Counted from the stretch's first letter, positions 7,518 through 16,637 are shown. The stretch is DNA of 64,000 nt from Larkinella terrae (GCF_009668025.1 NZ_WJXZ01000006.1:434001-498000), one strand, 5' to 3'. Translations and numbers: made by a program. Notes: generated from the sequence alone by a model not told the origin.

Positions 7518-8351
7518 TCAATTCAAATTCAACCCGATGGTAATGCCGAGCCAGGGGGTATCCTGATAAATCCATACTTTCCGGTTTTTATCCATCAGGT
7601 GGTCGTACCCGAATGCCAGGCCCAGGCTAACGGCCCGATAGCCAAAAATGGCGGCTACCCCGTAACTCAGACAGGCGCCTTCGTATTCATCCTGAAGTTG
7701 ATTACCGGTTGAAAAGGGTCGTACGGTCGCGGCCGTGATCCCCAGTAAACCGCCCCCGCCGATGCTGAAGGAGCGAATGTCAGAACGCTGCTGGTGGTGG
7801 TAAAAAACGGAACGCTGAAAGCCCTGATCATACCGGAAACCCAGATAAACGGCCGCATTGGCCGAGGTAATTAGCTCGGGCGGATTACCCTGCTGGCTCA
7901 GCCGGTATTTGAAGGGAATGGTAACCAGGTCCGTATCGAAGGAGGTAAAATGATAGCGAAACCAGTCACTTTTCTTGTTGACCGGCGTCCTGCCAATCCG
8001 GGGATTGACGAAAAAGACAATCGTTGAATCCGATATGTCAATCGTTTCAGGTCGCCCGTCGTTTGCCGGTAAGGCCGCTTTAACCAACTCGACAAACAGG
8101 GTGTCCTGCTGCAGATATAGGGCCGCCGTGACTGGCCGGGTCAGTTGTTTGCTTTGTTTATGTTTTAATTGGTCGGAATAAAAAAGCGACTGGTTTTTAT
8201 TCACCACAAACGTCTGGTTTAATTCCTGGATGCTCCGGCGCGTATGGTAGCTGCTGGTGCAGCCTGCGGTAAGCAGGCCCAATAGTCCGCCAAGCCCGAT
8301 CAGATAAAAACCTGCCGATCGGATCGGAGCCTTGCTGGTGAGAATACCCAT
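7518..8351 (-). CDS. Outer-membrane-type lipoprotein of unknown function
   Basis: 277 residues. An N-terminal hydrophobic stretch ends in a lipobox, LLTAGC with the cysteine at residue 31, so it is probably lipidated. The rest is rich in alternating polar and hydrophobic strands, and the C-terminal third (SIGGGGLLGITAATVRPF onward, closing with WLGITIGLNLN) looks like beta-strands of a small barrel or sandwich. It follows the small membrane protein gene by 38 bases on the same strand and may be co-transcribed. I do not recognise a family. Confidence 0.8.
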   Translation of the reverse strand: MGILTSKAPIRSAGFYLIGLGGLLGLLTAGCTSSYHTRRSIQELNQTFVVNKNQSLFYSDQLKHKQSKQLTRPVTAALYLQQDTLFVELVKAALPANDGRPETIDISDSTIVFFVNPRIGRTPVNKKSDWFRYHFTSFDTDLVTIPFKYRLSQQGNPPELITSANAAVYLGFRYDQGFQRSVFYHHQQRSDIRSFSIGGGGLLGITAATVRPFSTGNQLQDEYEGACLSYGVAAIFGYRAVSLGLAFGYDHLMDKNRKVWIYQDTPWLGITIGLNLN

Positions 8352-8389
8352 GATCAGAACGGTTTCAAACCCGGTTTAGACGGCGCCAT

Positions 8390-8884
8390 TTACTTTGACT
8401 TTCGGTTGCCGGCCGGCTCCTTTTCCAGTTTCTTCTCGGTTTTTTCAATGGCTTCTTCCACGGAATGGGATTTCCGGAGATCGCTGGTTTTTTTGGTCAA
8501 TTCGGCCATTGCGCAGTAGTGTTCGTATAAAATGGCCAATTCTTCCTCACTCAGATTTTCACTGGCGACCAGCCGGTTGCTGGCTCCTTTGGTGGCGGCA
8601 ATCAGCTCGTTCAATTTCAGTTGCACCGATAGCGATTCTTTATTCTGAGCTTTCTGGATGACAAAAACCATTAAAAACGTTACAATGGTTGTCCCGGTAT
8701 TGATAACCAGCTGCCAATCTTCGGAGTAGTGAAAAACCGGTCCTAAGATCGCCCAGATGATGACGGTGGCCAGTGCCAAAATAAAAGCCCAAGACGAACC
8801 GGTCGCTTTCGCAACGGCTAATGAAAAACGTTCAAAAAAAGGTTTTTTGGGGAGGTTGTTTGATGAATCGGTTTGCGTTTCCAT
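8390..8884 (-). CDS. Low-affinity iron permease-like membrane protein
   Basis: 164 residues. Two membrane segments (WAFILALATVIIWAILGPVF and the NTGTTIVTFLMVFVIQ segment) are followed by NKESLSVQLKLNELI and a charged C-terminal coil. This is the layout of the small proteins placed in the low-affinity iron permease family (PF04120). Despite the name, iron transport has hardly been tested for bacterial members. The C-terminal half (residues about 100-164) is strongly charged and likely a cytoplasmic coiled coil. It precedes the lipoprotein gene by 38 bases. A terminator-like hairpin lies 78 bases upstream of its start. Confidence 0.82.
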   Translation of the reverse strand: METQTDSSNNLPKKPFFERFSLAVAKATGSSWAFILALATVIIWAILGPVFHYSEDWQLVINTGTTIVTFLMVFVIQKAQNKESLSVQLKLNELIAATKGASNRLVASENLSEEELAILYEHYCAMAELTKKTSDLRKSHSVEEAIEKTEKKLEKEPAGNRKSK

Positions 8885-8961
8885 ATTGGCTATCCACGTG
8901 ATTTAAATGAATCGGAAGTTGTCAATGTGGCCTTGTCCTCCTCCGGTTTTTCGGAAATAAA

Positions 8962-9001
8962 AAAGACGACAGGACGCCGTTGCGGTTGTTCTGTCGTCTT
9001 T
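8962..9001 (-). terminator. Minus-strand intrinsic terminator with no gene before it
   Basis: An 11-bp perfect stem (AAAGACGACAG at 8962-8972, CTGTCGTCTTT at 8991-9001) surrounds an 18-nt loop. On the minus strand the stem is followed by TTTTTTATTT, a good terminator tail; on the plus strand the tail is weak. It lies 78 bases before the start of the gene at 8390-8884, so it is either a leader attenuator or the end of an unseen RNA from 9002-9574. Confidence 0.6.
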
Positions 9002-9574
9002 CCATTAGTAGCGGGTTCGTTGTGCCGATTCATTGACTAACCTTTTCGGTTACTGATAGTTACAAAAAGAGCGACCCTGTGCTAACTAATTGAAACAATT
9101 CAGTCATTTGGGGCCATCTCTACCCGTTCAGGCAACTATCAGAACCGCGAAAGCGCGAGGTTGTTTATTAAATTTACCGTGCAACAGGTATTCGTCTTGA
9201 CAGGAGCCCCTGACATGCGGCTTTGGTGAGCTTTTCATTGATTCTGCCCAATGCAACGCAAGGCAGAAAAACGCGTCACAGGTCAGTATTGATCGAAGTT
9301 GGTAAAATCGGTCAATGAAATTTCAGAAATTTATAGTTTAAATTAGTCGTCAGAAGCGGCATCACAGGTTGCCTGCCCGTCCTAACGTGAACTCGTAGAC
9401 GTTTAATGGAAAAGCCAGTTTCCAGCTCGGCTTCCAGTTAAAAGAATTACGACAAACGATTAGCAATTGCTCGAAGCCCAATGCAACATTCCTTTTCCAC
9501 TACAAGATTGCGACTTTTGGCTACAACCGTTTTTTGATTACTGCGGAACTTTGCATTAACAAAAAACGGATACA
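9002..9574. other. Gene-free region, possible small RNA source
   Basis: There is no acceptable coding frame here; a 65-codon minus-strand frame overlapping the SDR start was judged spurious. The region probably carries the promoter of the SDR operon near its right end, where GAACTTTG (a weak -7 box) lies about 20 bases before the ATG. It also ends at a minus-strand terminator, so a minus-strand RNA is possible. I recognise no riboswitch or known RNA. Confidence 0.35.
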
Positions 9575-10360
9575 ATGAATCTAACAAACAACACGGTTTT
9601 AGTGACGGGCGGAACGGGAGGTTTCGGATTTGAATTTGCGTCAAAACTAATCGATCTGGGAAATAAAGTCATTATCACCGGAAGAAACGCTCAGAAACTT
9701 GCGGAAGTAAAACAAAAACTTCCGCAAGTGCATATTTTGCAAAGCGATGTAAGTAAAGCAGAAGACATTGCTGCGCTGTATGAAAAAGTTATCCGGGAAT
9801 TTCCGGACCTGAATATCATCATTAATAATGCGGGCGAAATGCGAAAAATCAGCTTACACCATCCGCACGACCTGGTCGATATTACCCGGGAAATTGAAAT
9901 TAACCTAATGGGGCCCATCCGCATGGTGCAGCAGTTTTTGCCACATCTTAAAACCAAAACCAGCGCGGTTATCCTCAATGTTACATCGGGCATTGCCCTC
10001 ATGCCATTCCCAATATCGCCAATCTATAGTGCAAGTAAGGCAGGGCTTCGTTCTTACACGCAGGCATTAAGGGTACAATTAAAAAAGACCAACATTAAAA
10101 TAATTGAATTAGTCGCGCCGGGTTCTTCCACACCGCTGAACGATAAGTTTAAAAACGAAGACGGTTTTAGTGCCGATGCTTTGATGGCTCCTGAGAAAAT
10201 TGTAGATGCCGCTATCAAGGGGATGCAGGAAGATAAGGAAGAAATTTATCCGGGGCTTGCCAAATTAATGCGGGTGTTGAGCCGGGTTGCACCACGGTTT
10301 ATAATTTCGAAATCTGGCAAAATGGGGGCCTCATTTATGTACGGCGAACAGCCGGAGTAA
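9575..10360 (+). CDS. Short-chain dehydrogenase/reductase (DltE-like)
   Basis: A 261-residue classical SDR. The cofactor motif TGGTGGFG is at residues 12-19, NNAGE at about 86, the catalytic Ser in NVTSG and the YSASK motif near 151-155. The C-terminal extension (KLMRVLSRVAPRFIISKSGKM) resembles that of DltE-like SDRs. It should use NAD(P)H on an unknown carbonyl or alcohol. It is the first gene of a tight three-gene unit with a small membrane protein and an AraC regulator, the last gene being the likely controller. Confidence 0.92.
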   Translation: MNLTNNTVLVTGGTGGFGFEFASKLIDLGNKVIITGRNAQKLAEVKQKLPQVHILQSDVSKAEDIAALYEKVIREFPDLNIIINNAGEMRKISLHHPHDLVDITREIEINLMGPIRMVQQFLPHLKTKTSAVILNVTSGIALMPFPISPIYSASKAGLRSYTQALRVQLKKTNIKIIELVAPGSSTPLNDKFKNEDGFSADALMAPEKIVDAAIKGMQEDKEEIYPGLAKLMRVLSRVAPRFIISKSGKMGASFMYGEQPE

Positions 10361-10406
10361 TCGTAAAAATTTACTTTTTATCACACTAATACGATCCCGT
10401 AAAAAA

Positions 10407-10751
10407 ATGAAAATCGTCAGTATTATCCTCGCTTTAATTTCATCGTTCCTGAGCCTTAAACACGGTTGGGATGCCTTTCATCCTGCTAACGGTGAACAGG
10501 CGAAAATGATGGCCGACTTAGGTATTACCAAAACCATAATGCCGATTGTGGGCGTAGTTTCAGTTATAATTGGATTGATGGTGCTTTTTCCGCAAACATT
10601 TTTCATCGGTAACCTGCTCAATGCGATTGTTATCGTGTTGATAATGGCCTTATCGTTGCGGGCAGGAAACACAAAAATGGCATTACTGGAAATACCCTTT
10701 CTGGCATTACCGCTGCTATTGATTTGGTTGAAGTATCCATTTAAAAATTGA
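10407..10751 (+). CDS. Small four-helix membrane protein (DoxX-like)
   Basis: 114 residues with four predicted membrane segments, about residues 3-17, 44-61, 66-85 and 91-108. The short N-terminal WDAFHP motif between helices 1 and 2 and the ALLEIPFLALPLLLIW end resemble DoxX-like proteins, but the match is weak. It lies 46 bases after the SDR and 9 bases before the AraC gene, so it is surely co-transcribed. Function is unknown; a role in an oxidoreductive membrane process would fit the SDR neighbour. Confidence 0.75.
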   Translation: MKIVSIILALISSFLSLKHGWDAFHPANGEQAKMMADLGITKTIMPIVGVVSVIIGLMVLFPQTFFIGNLLNAIVIVLIMALSLRAGNTKMALLEIPFLALPLLLIWLKYPFKN

Positions 10752-10760
10752 ATAATCGCT

Positions 10761-11669
10761 ATGGAAAACAAAAAACCGTTCAGAATAAAATCTATTGCGG
10801 AAATTCATCGGCTAATGAATCTCCCAAAACCGCAGCATCCGCTCATCGGTATTATCGATCTGAAGGGATTAAAAAACGATCCCAACATTCATTCCGTTAT
10901 TTCGGAATTTTACGTAGTATCGTTAAAAAGGGGCTGCGATAAATTGTTTTACGGCCAGCAGAGATATGATTTCGATGAAGGTCTAATGGCTTTTATTTCG
11001 CCGGGGCAGGTTTTACGTGGAGAAGCAAACGGCGTACCCCACAACCTGGAAGGGTGGATGCTGTTTATTCATCCCGATTTTTTATGGAATACCACACTGG
11101 CAAAAAAAATCAAACAATACGAATACTTCGGTTATTCCACAAACGAAGCGCTGTTTCTTTCCGACAAAGAAGAAATCATTATTACCGGAATTATCGAACA
11201 TATCAGGCAGGAATATCATACCAACATTGATAAATTTAGTCAGGATGTGATAATTGCCCAATTGGAACTTTTATTCACCTACGCCCAGCGGTTTTACGAG
11301 CGTCAGTTCATTACCCGGAAAATTACGAATAGTAAAATCATTAATCGGGTAGAAGACGCACTTACGAGCTATTTTAGTAATGAAGATTTGATTTCGGAAG
11401 GACTGCCCACCGTTCAATATATTGCTGATAGTCTCAATATCTCTACCAAATACTTAAGCAGTTTATTGAAACAGCTTACCGGGCAAACTACCCAGCAACT
11501 CATTCACGAAAAATTAATTGAAAAAGCGAAAGAAAAATTGTCAACCACCGAATTGTCGGTCAGTGAAATCGCCTATGCATTAGGCTTCGAGCATTCTCAA
11601 TCGTTCAGTAAACTGTTTAAGGCAAAGACCAATCAAAGCCCCCTGGAATTCAGGTCTTCGTTTAATTAA
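10761..11669 (+). CDS. AraC-family regulator of the SDR operon
   Basis: 302 residues. The N-terminal ~180 residues form the sensor with a cupin-like strand pattern (YGQQRYDFDEGLMAFISPGQV). The C-terminal AraC domain has both helix-turn-helix units: VQYIADSLNISTKYLSSLLKQ and VSEIAYALGFEHSQSFSKLF, ending in QSPLEFRSSF. It lies last in the SDR/membrane protein operon, with a 9-base gap. Typical regulators of this type activate their neighbours in response to small molecules. Confidence 0.92.
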   Translation: MENKKPFRIKSIAEIHRLMNLPKPQHPLIGIIDLKGLKNDPNIHSVISEFYVVSLKRGCDKLFYGQQRYDFDEGLMAFISPGQVLRGEANGVPHNLEGWMLFIHPDFLWNTTLAKKIKQYEYFGYSTNEALFLSDKEEIIITGIIEHIRQEYHTNIDKFSQDVIIAQLELLFTYAQRFYERQFITRKITNSKIINRVEDALTSYFSNEDLISEGLPTVQYIADSLNISTKYLSSLLKQLTGQTTQQLIHEKLIEKAKEKLSTTELSVSEIAYALGFEHSQSFSKLFKAKTNQSPLEFRSSFN

Positions 11670-11790
11670 ATCAGGTTTGACAACCGCTGATCGACTTCGA
11701 AAAACCGCTGTTTAGCCGCCAAACGGAATGCGTCCATTCAAACTCATGCGGACGCTCGATGGGTGGGTACCGGTTTTTGCGCGGCCCATT

Positions 11791-12561
11791 TTACGCTACG
11801 TCTCTCCGATAAATGATCAGAAAACCGCCGATTGACGCCAGAAAAAAGGTCAGCAGGCCGATCCAGACGTAGGTAAACTGCCAGTCTTGAATTTGAATGG
11901 AACTGTTAAAGACCAAAACCGGCCACAGATACGGAGAAACCCGGCTTACGGACAGCGACCGCGAAATAGCGCCTAACATGGTCAGCATCAGCCCAACTCC
12001 CGCCGGAAGAATAAAACTGCCGAATCGAATACCGAGGAAGAATTGAATTGCCGCCATGCCCAAACCGCTCAGCAGACTGGCGAAACATCCTTCCGCAAGT
12101 ACCCGGTGGAGCGAAGAGGACTGAAAACCGTAGTGCGGTTTCAGCATTCCCAGTAGCCAGCCACCGCCTTCAGCTAAACCCAATACCAGCACGTGGCTCA
12201 GGACAAGCAGTCCGGTAAACAGGGCCAGTTTGGCCGAATATACACTCCATTTGGGCATTGGAAGACTAAATAAGGTTTTCCAGGTCTGGGACTGGTGCTC
12301 GATCGCATGAACCAGGGCTGATTGCAGACTGGCGTAAATAGGGAACACAAACAAGGTCCATCCGATCAGAATGTGGCCGGAATACTCCAACCACGGATTC
12401 ACGTTGGACCGGTAAAGTCGGTTGCCATCCAGATAGCTGGCCATGAAAGCCACGGTGACCACAAAAACCGGTGCCAGAATTGCCAGCCAAACCACCAGCG
12501 TCCCTTTGGCTTTTAGCCGTTCCTGCGCCAAACTGCGCGTAAAATAATCAAGTTGTCTCAT
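11791..12561 (-). CDS. ABC-2 type exporter permease
   Basis: 256 residues with six hydrophobic segments (for example LKAKGTLVVWLAILAPVFVV, then WTLFVFPIYASLQSALVH and GLLTFFLASIGGFLIIY at the end). The EHQSQTWKTLFSLP stretch after the second helix is the coupling region typical of bacteriocin/antibiotic-resistance permeases of the ABC-2 group. Its ATG overlaps the stop of the ATPase gene (12558-12561), so translation is coupled. It should form the membrane half of an exporter with that ATPase. Confidence 0.9.
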   Translation of the reverse strand: MRQLDYFTRSLAQERLKAKGTLVVWLAILAPVFVVTVAFMASYLDGNRLYRSNVNPWLEYSGHILIGWTLFVFPIYASLQSALVHAIEHQSQTWKTLFSLPMPKWSVYSAKLALFTGLLVLSHVLVLGLAEGGGWLLGMLKPHYGFQSSSLHRVLAEGCFASLLSGLGMAAIQFFLGIRFGSFILPAGVGLMLTMLGAISRSLSVSRVSPYLWPVLVFNSSIQIQDWQFTYVWIGLLTFFLASIGGFLIIYRRDVA

Positions 12562-13484
12562 CGGTTTTCGACGGTTTCCGGGTGACTTGTTAAGGTGAAA
12601 AAGAGATCTTCCAGCGTTTGCTGATGCATTTGCAGCGCGTAAATCGACATTCCCCGCTCCAGCAGCAGGTGGTTGATGGCAGCGATTTGCCGTCTGTCCG
12701 AAATGGAAACCACCAGTCGTTCGGCATCGCTTTCCTGTAGGTGATAACCGGCGTGTTGCAGGAGATTCGCTGCGGCCATGTTGTCATTTGTTTCGACGGA
12801 AAGCACAGGCGACTGGAGGTGTTGTAATTGGGCCATCGTTCCCTGAAAATGCAGATGGCCTTCGTTGAGAATCGCCAGGTGCGTGGCAATCTTTTCCATT
12901 TCGCCCAACAAATGGCTCGACACAAATACGGTTTTTCCGTGTTGCTGGCTTAGTTCAATCAGTAACTCTCGAATCTCCCGAATTCCGACGGGGTCCAGGC
13001 CATTAGTCGGCTCGTCCAGAATTAACAGGTCCGGATCGCCCAGGAGCGCCATTGCAATTCCCAACCGCTGCCGCATTCCCAGGGAGTATTCGCGGACCTT
13101 TTGATGCGCGTCGCCCGAAAGTTGCACCCGATCCAGCACCCGATCAATCTGCTTTTTATCGACCTGCCGGGCTAGCCGGATCACTTCCAGATTGTCGCGA
13201 CCCGACAGGTGCGTATACAGGGCGGGCGACTCGATGAGGGCACCAAGGCGGTTTAAAATTTCCAGCCGGTGAGTCCGGCTATCTTTTCCAAATAACCGGA
13301 TGGCATTTTGGGGACATCGAATCAATCCCAGCAATAAGCGGATGGTGGTGGTTTTTCCCGAACCGTTTGGCCCTAAAAAACCGAAGATGCTGCCGGCCGG
13401 TACCTGCAAGTTGAGGTCATGCAAAACCAGCCGGTTTCGGAATGCATGGCTGAGGTGATGGGTTTCGATGACTAAAGGTGCCAT
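12558..13484 (-). CDS. ABC exporter ATP-binding protein (BcrA-like)
   Basis: 308 residues. Walker A GPNGSGKT is at 38-45, the signature YSLGMRQRL near 133-141, and Walker B LLILDEPTNGLDP at about 153-165, followed by the H-loop in VFVSSHLLGEME. The last 80 residues are the extra domain seen in BcrA/NatA-type ATPases. It energises the permease that overlaps its stop codon. A LytS kinase and LytTR regulator pair is transcribed in the opposite direction 195 bases away, an arrangement common for ABC systems that respond to cell-envelope stress. Confidence 0.93.
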   Translation of the reverse strand: MAPLVIETHHLSHAFRNRLVLHDLNLQVPAGSIFGFLGPNGSGKTTTIRLLLGLIRCPQNAIRLFGKDSRTHRLEILNRLGALIESPALYTHLSGRDNLEVIRLARQVDKKQIDRVLDRVQLSGDAHQKVREYSLGMRQRLGIAMALLGDPDLLILDEPTNGLDPVGIREIRELLIELSQQHGKTVFVSSHLLGEMEKIATHLAILNEGHLHFQGTMAQLQHLQSPVLSVETNDNMAAANLLQHAGYHLQESDAERLVVSISDRRQIAAINHLLLERGMSIYALQMHQQTLEDLFFTLTSHPETVENR

Positions 13485-13602
13485 AGTGTTTCGTTTCCCA
13501 AATCAACCTGCCTCCAACGGAACCAAAAAATAAAACAGACGGAAAGGCATCCCAGCCCGTTGAAACCGGTACAGCGCGGGGCCTGAATTTTTGTCGGTAA
13601 AA

Positions 13603-13665
13603 AAGACCCTTCCGGAGCCGCCAGAAGCCTTTCTACGGGAAACGGCGGTTCGGGAAGGGTTCTTT
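13603..13665 (-). terminator. Hairpin with minus-strand T tail between the ABC and LytS genes
   Basis: A long stem pairs AAGACCCTTCC (13603-13613) and GCCGCC (13617-13622) with GGCGGT (13644-13649) and the GGAAGGGTTCTT stretch (13653-13664). On the minus strand it is followed by TTTTTT, so it looks like a terminator or attenuator 119 bases before the ABC ATPase start. It also lies just before the kinase start on the plus strand. Confidence 0.5.
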
Positions 13666-13679
13666 CGTACCTTTCCCAG

Positions 13680-14705
13680 ATGAAATCGAACCTGTCATGG
13701 ACATTTCCTTTTCGGCCAACCCACGGGTTCGTGTGGTTGCATGGAACGGCCTGGGCACTGTACCTGGCTTTGATTGTGTACATGGCCGCTTCGAACGGAA
13801 CGCCGGTTTTGCTGGCTCATCCCAGTATTCACCTGTTGGGCCAGCTTGTCATTTTTTACGCAAACTATTGCTGTTTTATTCCCCGGTTCCTGGGTCGCAT
13901 GCACATTGCCCGGTTTTTACTTTTCAATCTGGGAAGTATATTTCTGCTGGAAATCACGACGATTCAGCTTTACCACACGTTTCGGACCTGGTATCTGGGG
14001 CCGTCGATCACCCCATTTCCGCTTACCTATTCGAACCAGCTGGTCCTACGGTTTTTCGAACTGGTGTTCTGTGTGATTTTAGCGGCCATTGTGCGGTTTA
14101 CGGGGGATTGGTTCACGCATCAGCAAAGAGCGAAAGGCCTGGAAAACATGCAGTTGCGAACCGAACTGTCGTTTCTTAAATCGCAACTGAATCCGCACTT
14201 CCTGTTTAACTGCCTTAATTCACTTTACGCGCTTTCGCTGCGGCAAGCGCCCGAAACCTCGCAGGGGATTATGCATTTGTCGCAGCTCATGCGTTACATG
14301 CTTTACGAGACGAATGAGGAACGGATTGCGCTGAGCAAAGAAATGGAGATCATCCGCCGGTATCTGGATTTGCAAAAACTGCGGCTTCCCGCCCATTTTT
14401 CCGTTCAGTTTGATGTCAACGGACAGACCGAGCCAGTTCAGCTGGAGCCTTTGCTGTTATTGCCCATCATCGAGAACATTTTTAAACACGGCGATTCACC
14501 GGTTTTTATTGGCGTAGACATTTCGGAGCGGTTGGTCCGGCTGCGCACGACCAATCGAATCCGGAACCGAAAACCGGAAGGCGTCGGAGGAATCGGGCTG
14601 GCCAACCTGCGTCGGCGGCTGAACGTTTTGTATCCCAACCGCCACCAGTTGAAGCTGGAGGAAAAGGATGGGATTTTTTTTGCTACATTGGTACTAAATC
14701 TGTAG
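13680..14705 (+). CDS. LytS/YehU-type sensor histidine kinase
   Basis: 341 residues. Four membrane helices fill residues about 17-140, then the kinase core: the phosphoacceptor H173 in SQLNPHFLFNCLNSL, an N-box LLPIIENIFKHG near 262, and the G-box GVGGIGLANLRRRL near 300. This is the His_kinase family PF06580 found with LytTR regulators. The response regulator starts 7 bases after the stop, so the pair is one operon. The sensed signal is not evident because no extracellular sensor domain exists beyond the helices. Confidence 0.93.
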   Translation: MKSNLSWTFPFRPTHGFVWLHGTAWALYLALIVYMAASNGTPVLLAHPSIHLLGQLVIFYANYCCFIPRFLGRMHIARFLLFNLGSIFLLEITTIQLYHTFRTWYLGPSITPFPLTYSNQLVLRFFELVFCVILAAIVRFTGDWFTHQQRAKGLENMQLRTELSFLKSQLNPHFLFNCLNSLYALSLRQAPETSQGIMHLSQLMRYMLYETNEERIALSKEMEIIRRYLDLQKLRLPAHFSVQFDVNGQTEPVQLEPLLLLPIIENIFKHGDSPVFIGVDISERLVRLRTTNRIRNRKPEGVGGIGLANLRRRLNVLYPNRHQLKLEEKDGIFFATLVLNL

Positions 14706-14712
14706 TTGAGTA

Positions 14713-15420
14713 ATGATCCGATGTCTGGTGGTCGATGATGAACGGTTAGCGCTGGAGGTGATGGAAAACTACATCGAAAAGATCCCTTTCCTCCAACTGG
14801 TTCAACTGTGCAGCAGCCCCCTGCAGGCCTTGCAGGTACTGTCCCAAACGCCCGTCGATTTGTTGTTGGTGGACATTGAAATGCCGGAACTGACCGGCCT
14901 ACAATTTCTGCGCACCCTGAAAGATCCGCCGTTTGTCATCCTGACGACTGCCTATCAGGAGTTTGCGCTCGAAGGGTTCGCTGTCAACGCCATTGATTAT
15001 TTACTGAAACCCATTCCATTCGAGCGGTTTCTCTCCGCGATTCACAAGGTTCAGCAGCGCATGGGTGCGTCCACCAGAGAAGCGCCGTTGCCAGGTCCAC
15101 CGGAGGTTGCTGTGTCCGAAAGCATTTTTATCAAAAGCGAATCCCGGACCGTTAGGGTCGATATTGCGGATATTCTTTTCGCCGAAAGTCGCAAAGATTA
15201 CGTTCTGATTCACACGCAGGACAGGAAATGGATTACCCAGCTCACCCTGAGCCGGTTGGAAGAAAAATTGCCGCCCAGTCACTTTGTTCGCATTCATCGC
15301 TCGTTCATCGTCGCCATCCACAAAATGGACAGTATTGATCGAAACCGGGTTGAAATTGGCGGAAAGTACCTGCCCATCGGAGATTTTTACCGGGAAAATT
15401 TGCTGAAACGAATTGGCTAA
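14713..15420 (+). CDS. LytTR-family response regulator
   Basis: 235 residues. The receiver has D8-D9-E10, the phosphoacceptor D54 (LLVDIEMPEL), T78 and K99. The LytTR DNA-binding domain fills residues about 137-235 (IFIKSESRTVRVDIADILF, KDYVLIHT, then FVRIHRSFIVAI). It follows the LytS kinase by 7 bases. Such pairs bind direct repeats upstream of target operons; the divergent ABC exporter is a reasonable target. Confidence 0.94.
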   Translation: MIRCLVVDDERLALEVMENYIEKIPFLQLVQLCSSPLQALQVLSQTPVDLLLVDIEMPELTGLQFLRTLKDPPFVILTTAYQEFALEGFAVNAIDYLLKPIPFERFLSAIHKVQQRMGASTREAPLPGPPEVAVSESIFIKSESRTVRVDIADILFAESRKDYVLIHTQDRKWITQLTLSRLEEKLPPSHFVRIHRSFIVAIHKMDSIDRNRVEIGGKYLPIGDFYRENLLKRIG

Positions 15421-15489
15421 GGGGTTTACCATTGGTTCAGAGACTATACGCTACTTGAAGCTTTCTGTTTTGAAGCCATTTTTGACAGT

Positions 15490-15714
15490 ATGTTCAGTAA
15501 AAATCCGGAAGACACCCGCTACATGAATCAGTTTCTGAAGGCCGTCGATGAGTCGACCCAAAAGCGCAGGCCAACTATGGTCGACAAAGATCAACTTTTG
15601 GAACAGGTGAGGACAGAAGTTTTCCGGGCCATGCAGTCGGATCGAAGTCTTCAAACGCATTTGCTGGACTATTATCACCAGCACGCGGGCACGTTACCCT
15701 TCCGGATTTTGTAA
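15490..15714 (+). CDS. Small hypothetical protein
   Basis: A 74-residue frame starting with ATG at 15490. The composition is protein-like, with alternating charged helices (MNQFLKAVDESTQKRR, then MVDKDQLLEQVRTEVFRAMQ) and no membrane segment. It begins 70 bases after the LytTR gene on the same strand. A minus-strand frame of the same size covers the region but reads poorly. I do not recognise a family. Confidence 0.45.
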   Translation: MFSKNPEDTRYMNQFLKAVDESTQKRRPTMVDKDQLLEQVRTEVFRAMQSDRSLQTHLLDYYHQHAGTLPFRIL

Positions 15715-15768
15715 GGTTTTAAAAACCCGCTGAAAGGTCATTTCTGGACTTTTACCGGTAAATTTCAA

Positions 15769-16542
15769 CTAAAAAACGGAAGTCAGGCAAAAACCGCCCC
15801 AGTTGCCCTGATAAATGGGCATGAGGACGGTCTGTTTCCGGCGAATTACCAAATGTTTCAGCCAGGGATAAGCCAGGTAAACGGCTTCGGTGGAGGCAAT
15901 TCCGATACCCGCTCCAAAGAGGACGTCGGCCAGCCAGTGGCGGTTTTTGATGATCCGAAAACCGCCCACGGTGGTCGCTGTTGCGTACCCGGCTATGGCA
16001 TACCAGGGGCTGCGTCCGCCATACTCCTTGGCCAGCAGGGTTGCGCCCGTAAAAGCGGAGGAAGTATGACCCGACGGAAACGATTCGTGGCCATTTCCAT
16101 CGGGCCGGGGATAGGCGACGGTATACTTGAGCGTATACGTAAGGCCCTGCGCCAGCCCGTTTGCCAGAACGGCCAGCGCCAGCTGATCGCCAAAACCGTG
16201 TTTCCCTTTGACTCCCGCAGCACCCAAACCCAACATGACAACGCTGGGGGTGAGTTGCAGGTAGTTATCGACCGGAGATCGGAAATCAGGAAATTGCCGG
16301 AGCACTTCGCCCCGAACCTGCCGACTCACCGAACCCTGAACCAGCAGCCCGGCCGTCAGTAGAGTGGCCGGAACAATGAACGCAGTCGGGCGGAAAACCG
16401 GTCGGTTGCTTTCTGCCGCGACCGGCCCCGGTGTTGATTGATTGACCGTGCGGGTTGTATCGACGGGCGCAGTCCGGGCCTGAAGCTGACTGCTGAAACT
16501 GAGGGAACCAATAAAAAACCAAAAAACGAGTTGTTGTTTCAT
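15769..16542 (-). CDS. PAP2-family phosphatase
   Basis: About 257 residues from the ATG at 16540-16542. A signal peptide (MKQQLVFWFFIGSLSFSSQL) precedes the PAP2 domain, whose three motifs are present: KYTVAYPRPDG, SFPSGHTSSAF, and RIIKNRHWLADV. The first serine of the third motif is replaced, but the catalytic His and Asp remain. PAP2 enzymes remove phosphate from lipid or prenyl phosphates at the periplasmic face. It is convergent with the LytTR unit and the small protein at 15490-15714. Confidence 0.9.
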   Translation of the reverse strand: MKQQLVFWFFIGSLSFSSQLQARTAPVDTTRTVNQSTPGPVAAESNRPVFRPTAFIVPATLLTAGLLVQGSVSRQVRGEVLRQFPDFRSPVDNYLQLTPSVVMLGLGAAGVKGKHGFGDQLALAVLANGLAQGLTYTLKYTVAYPRPDGNGHESFPSGHTSSAFTGATLLAKEYGGRSPWYAIAGYATATTVGGFRIIKNRHWLADVLFGAGIGIASTEAVYLAYPWLKHLVIRRKQTVLMPIYQGNWGGFCLTSVF

Positions 16543-16637
16543 TCTGTGCAAACCGGGTGACCAGTTGATGAATACCGGCTTATTGCGAAGTTCGTTGCCG
16601 ATTTTGAAGAAATTTTGAAGGCCGGGCGTGGCCTGGA

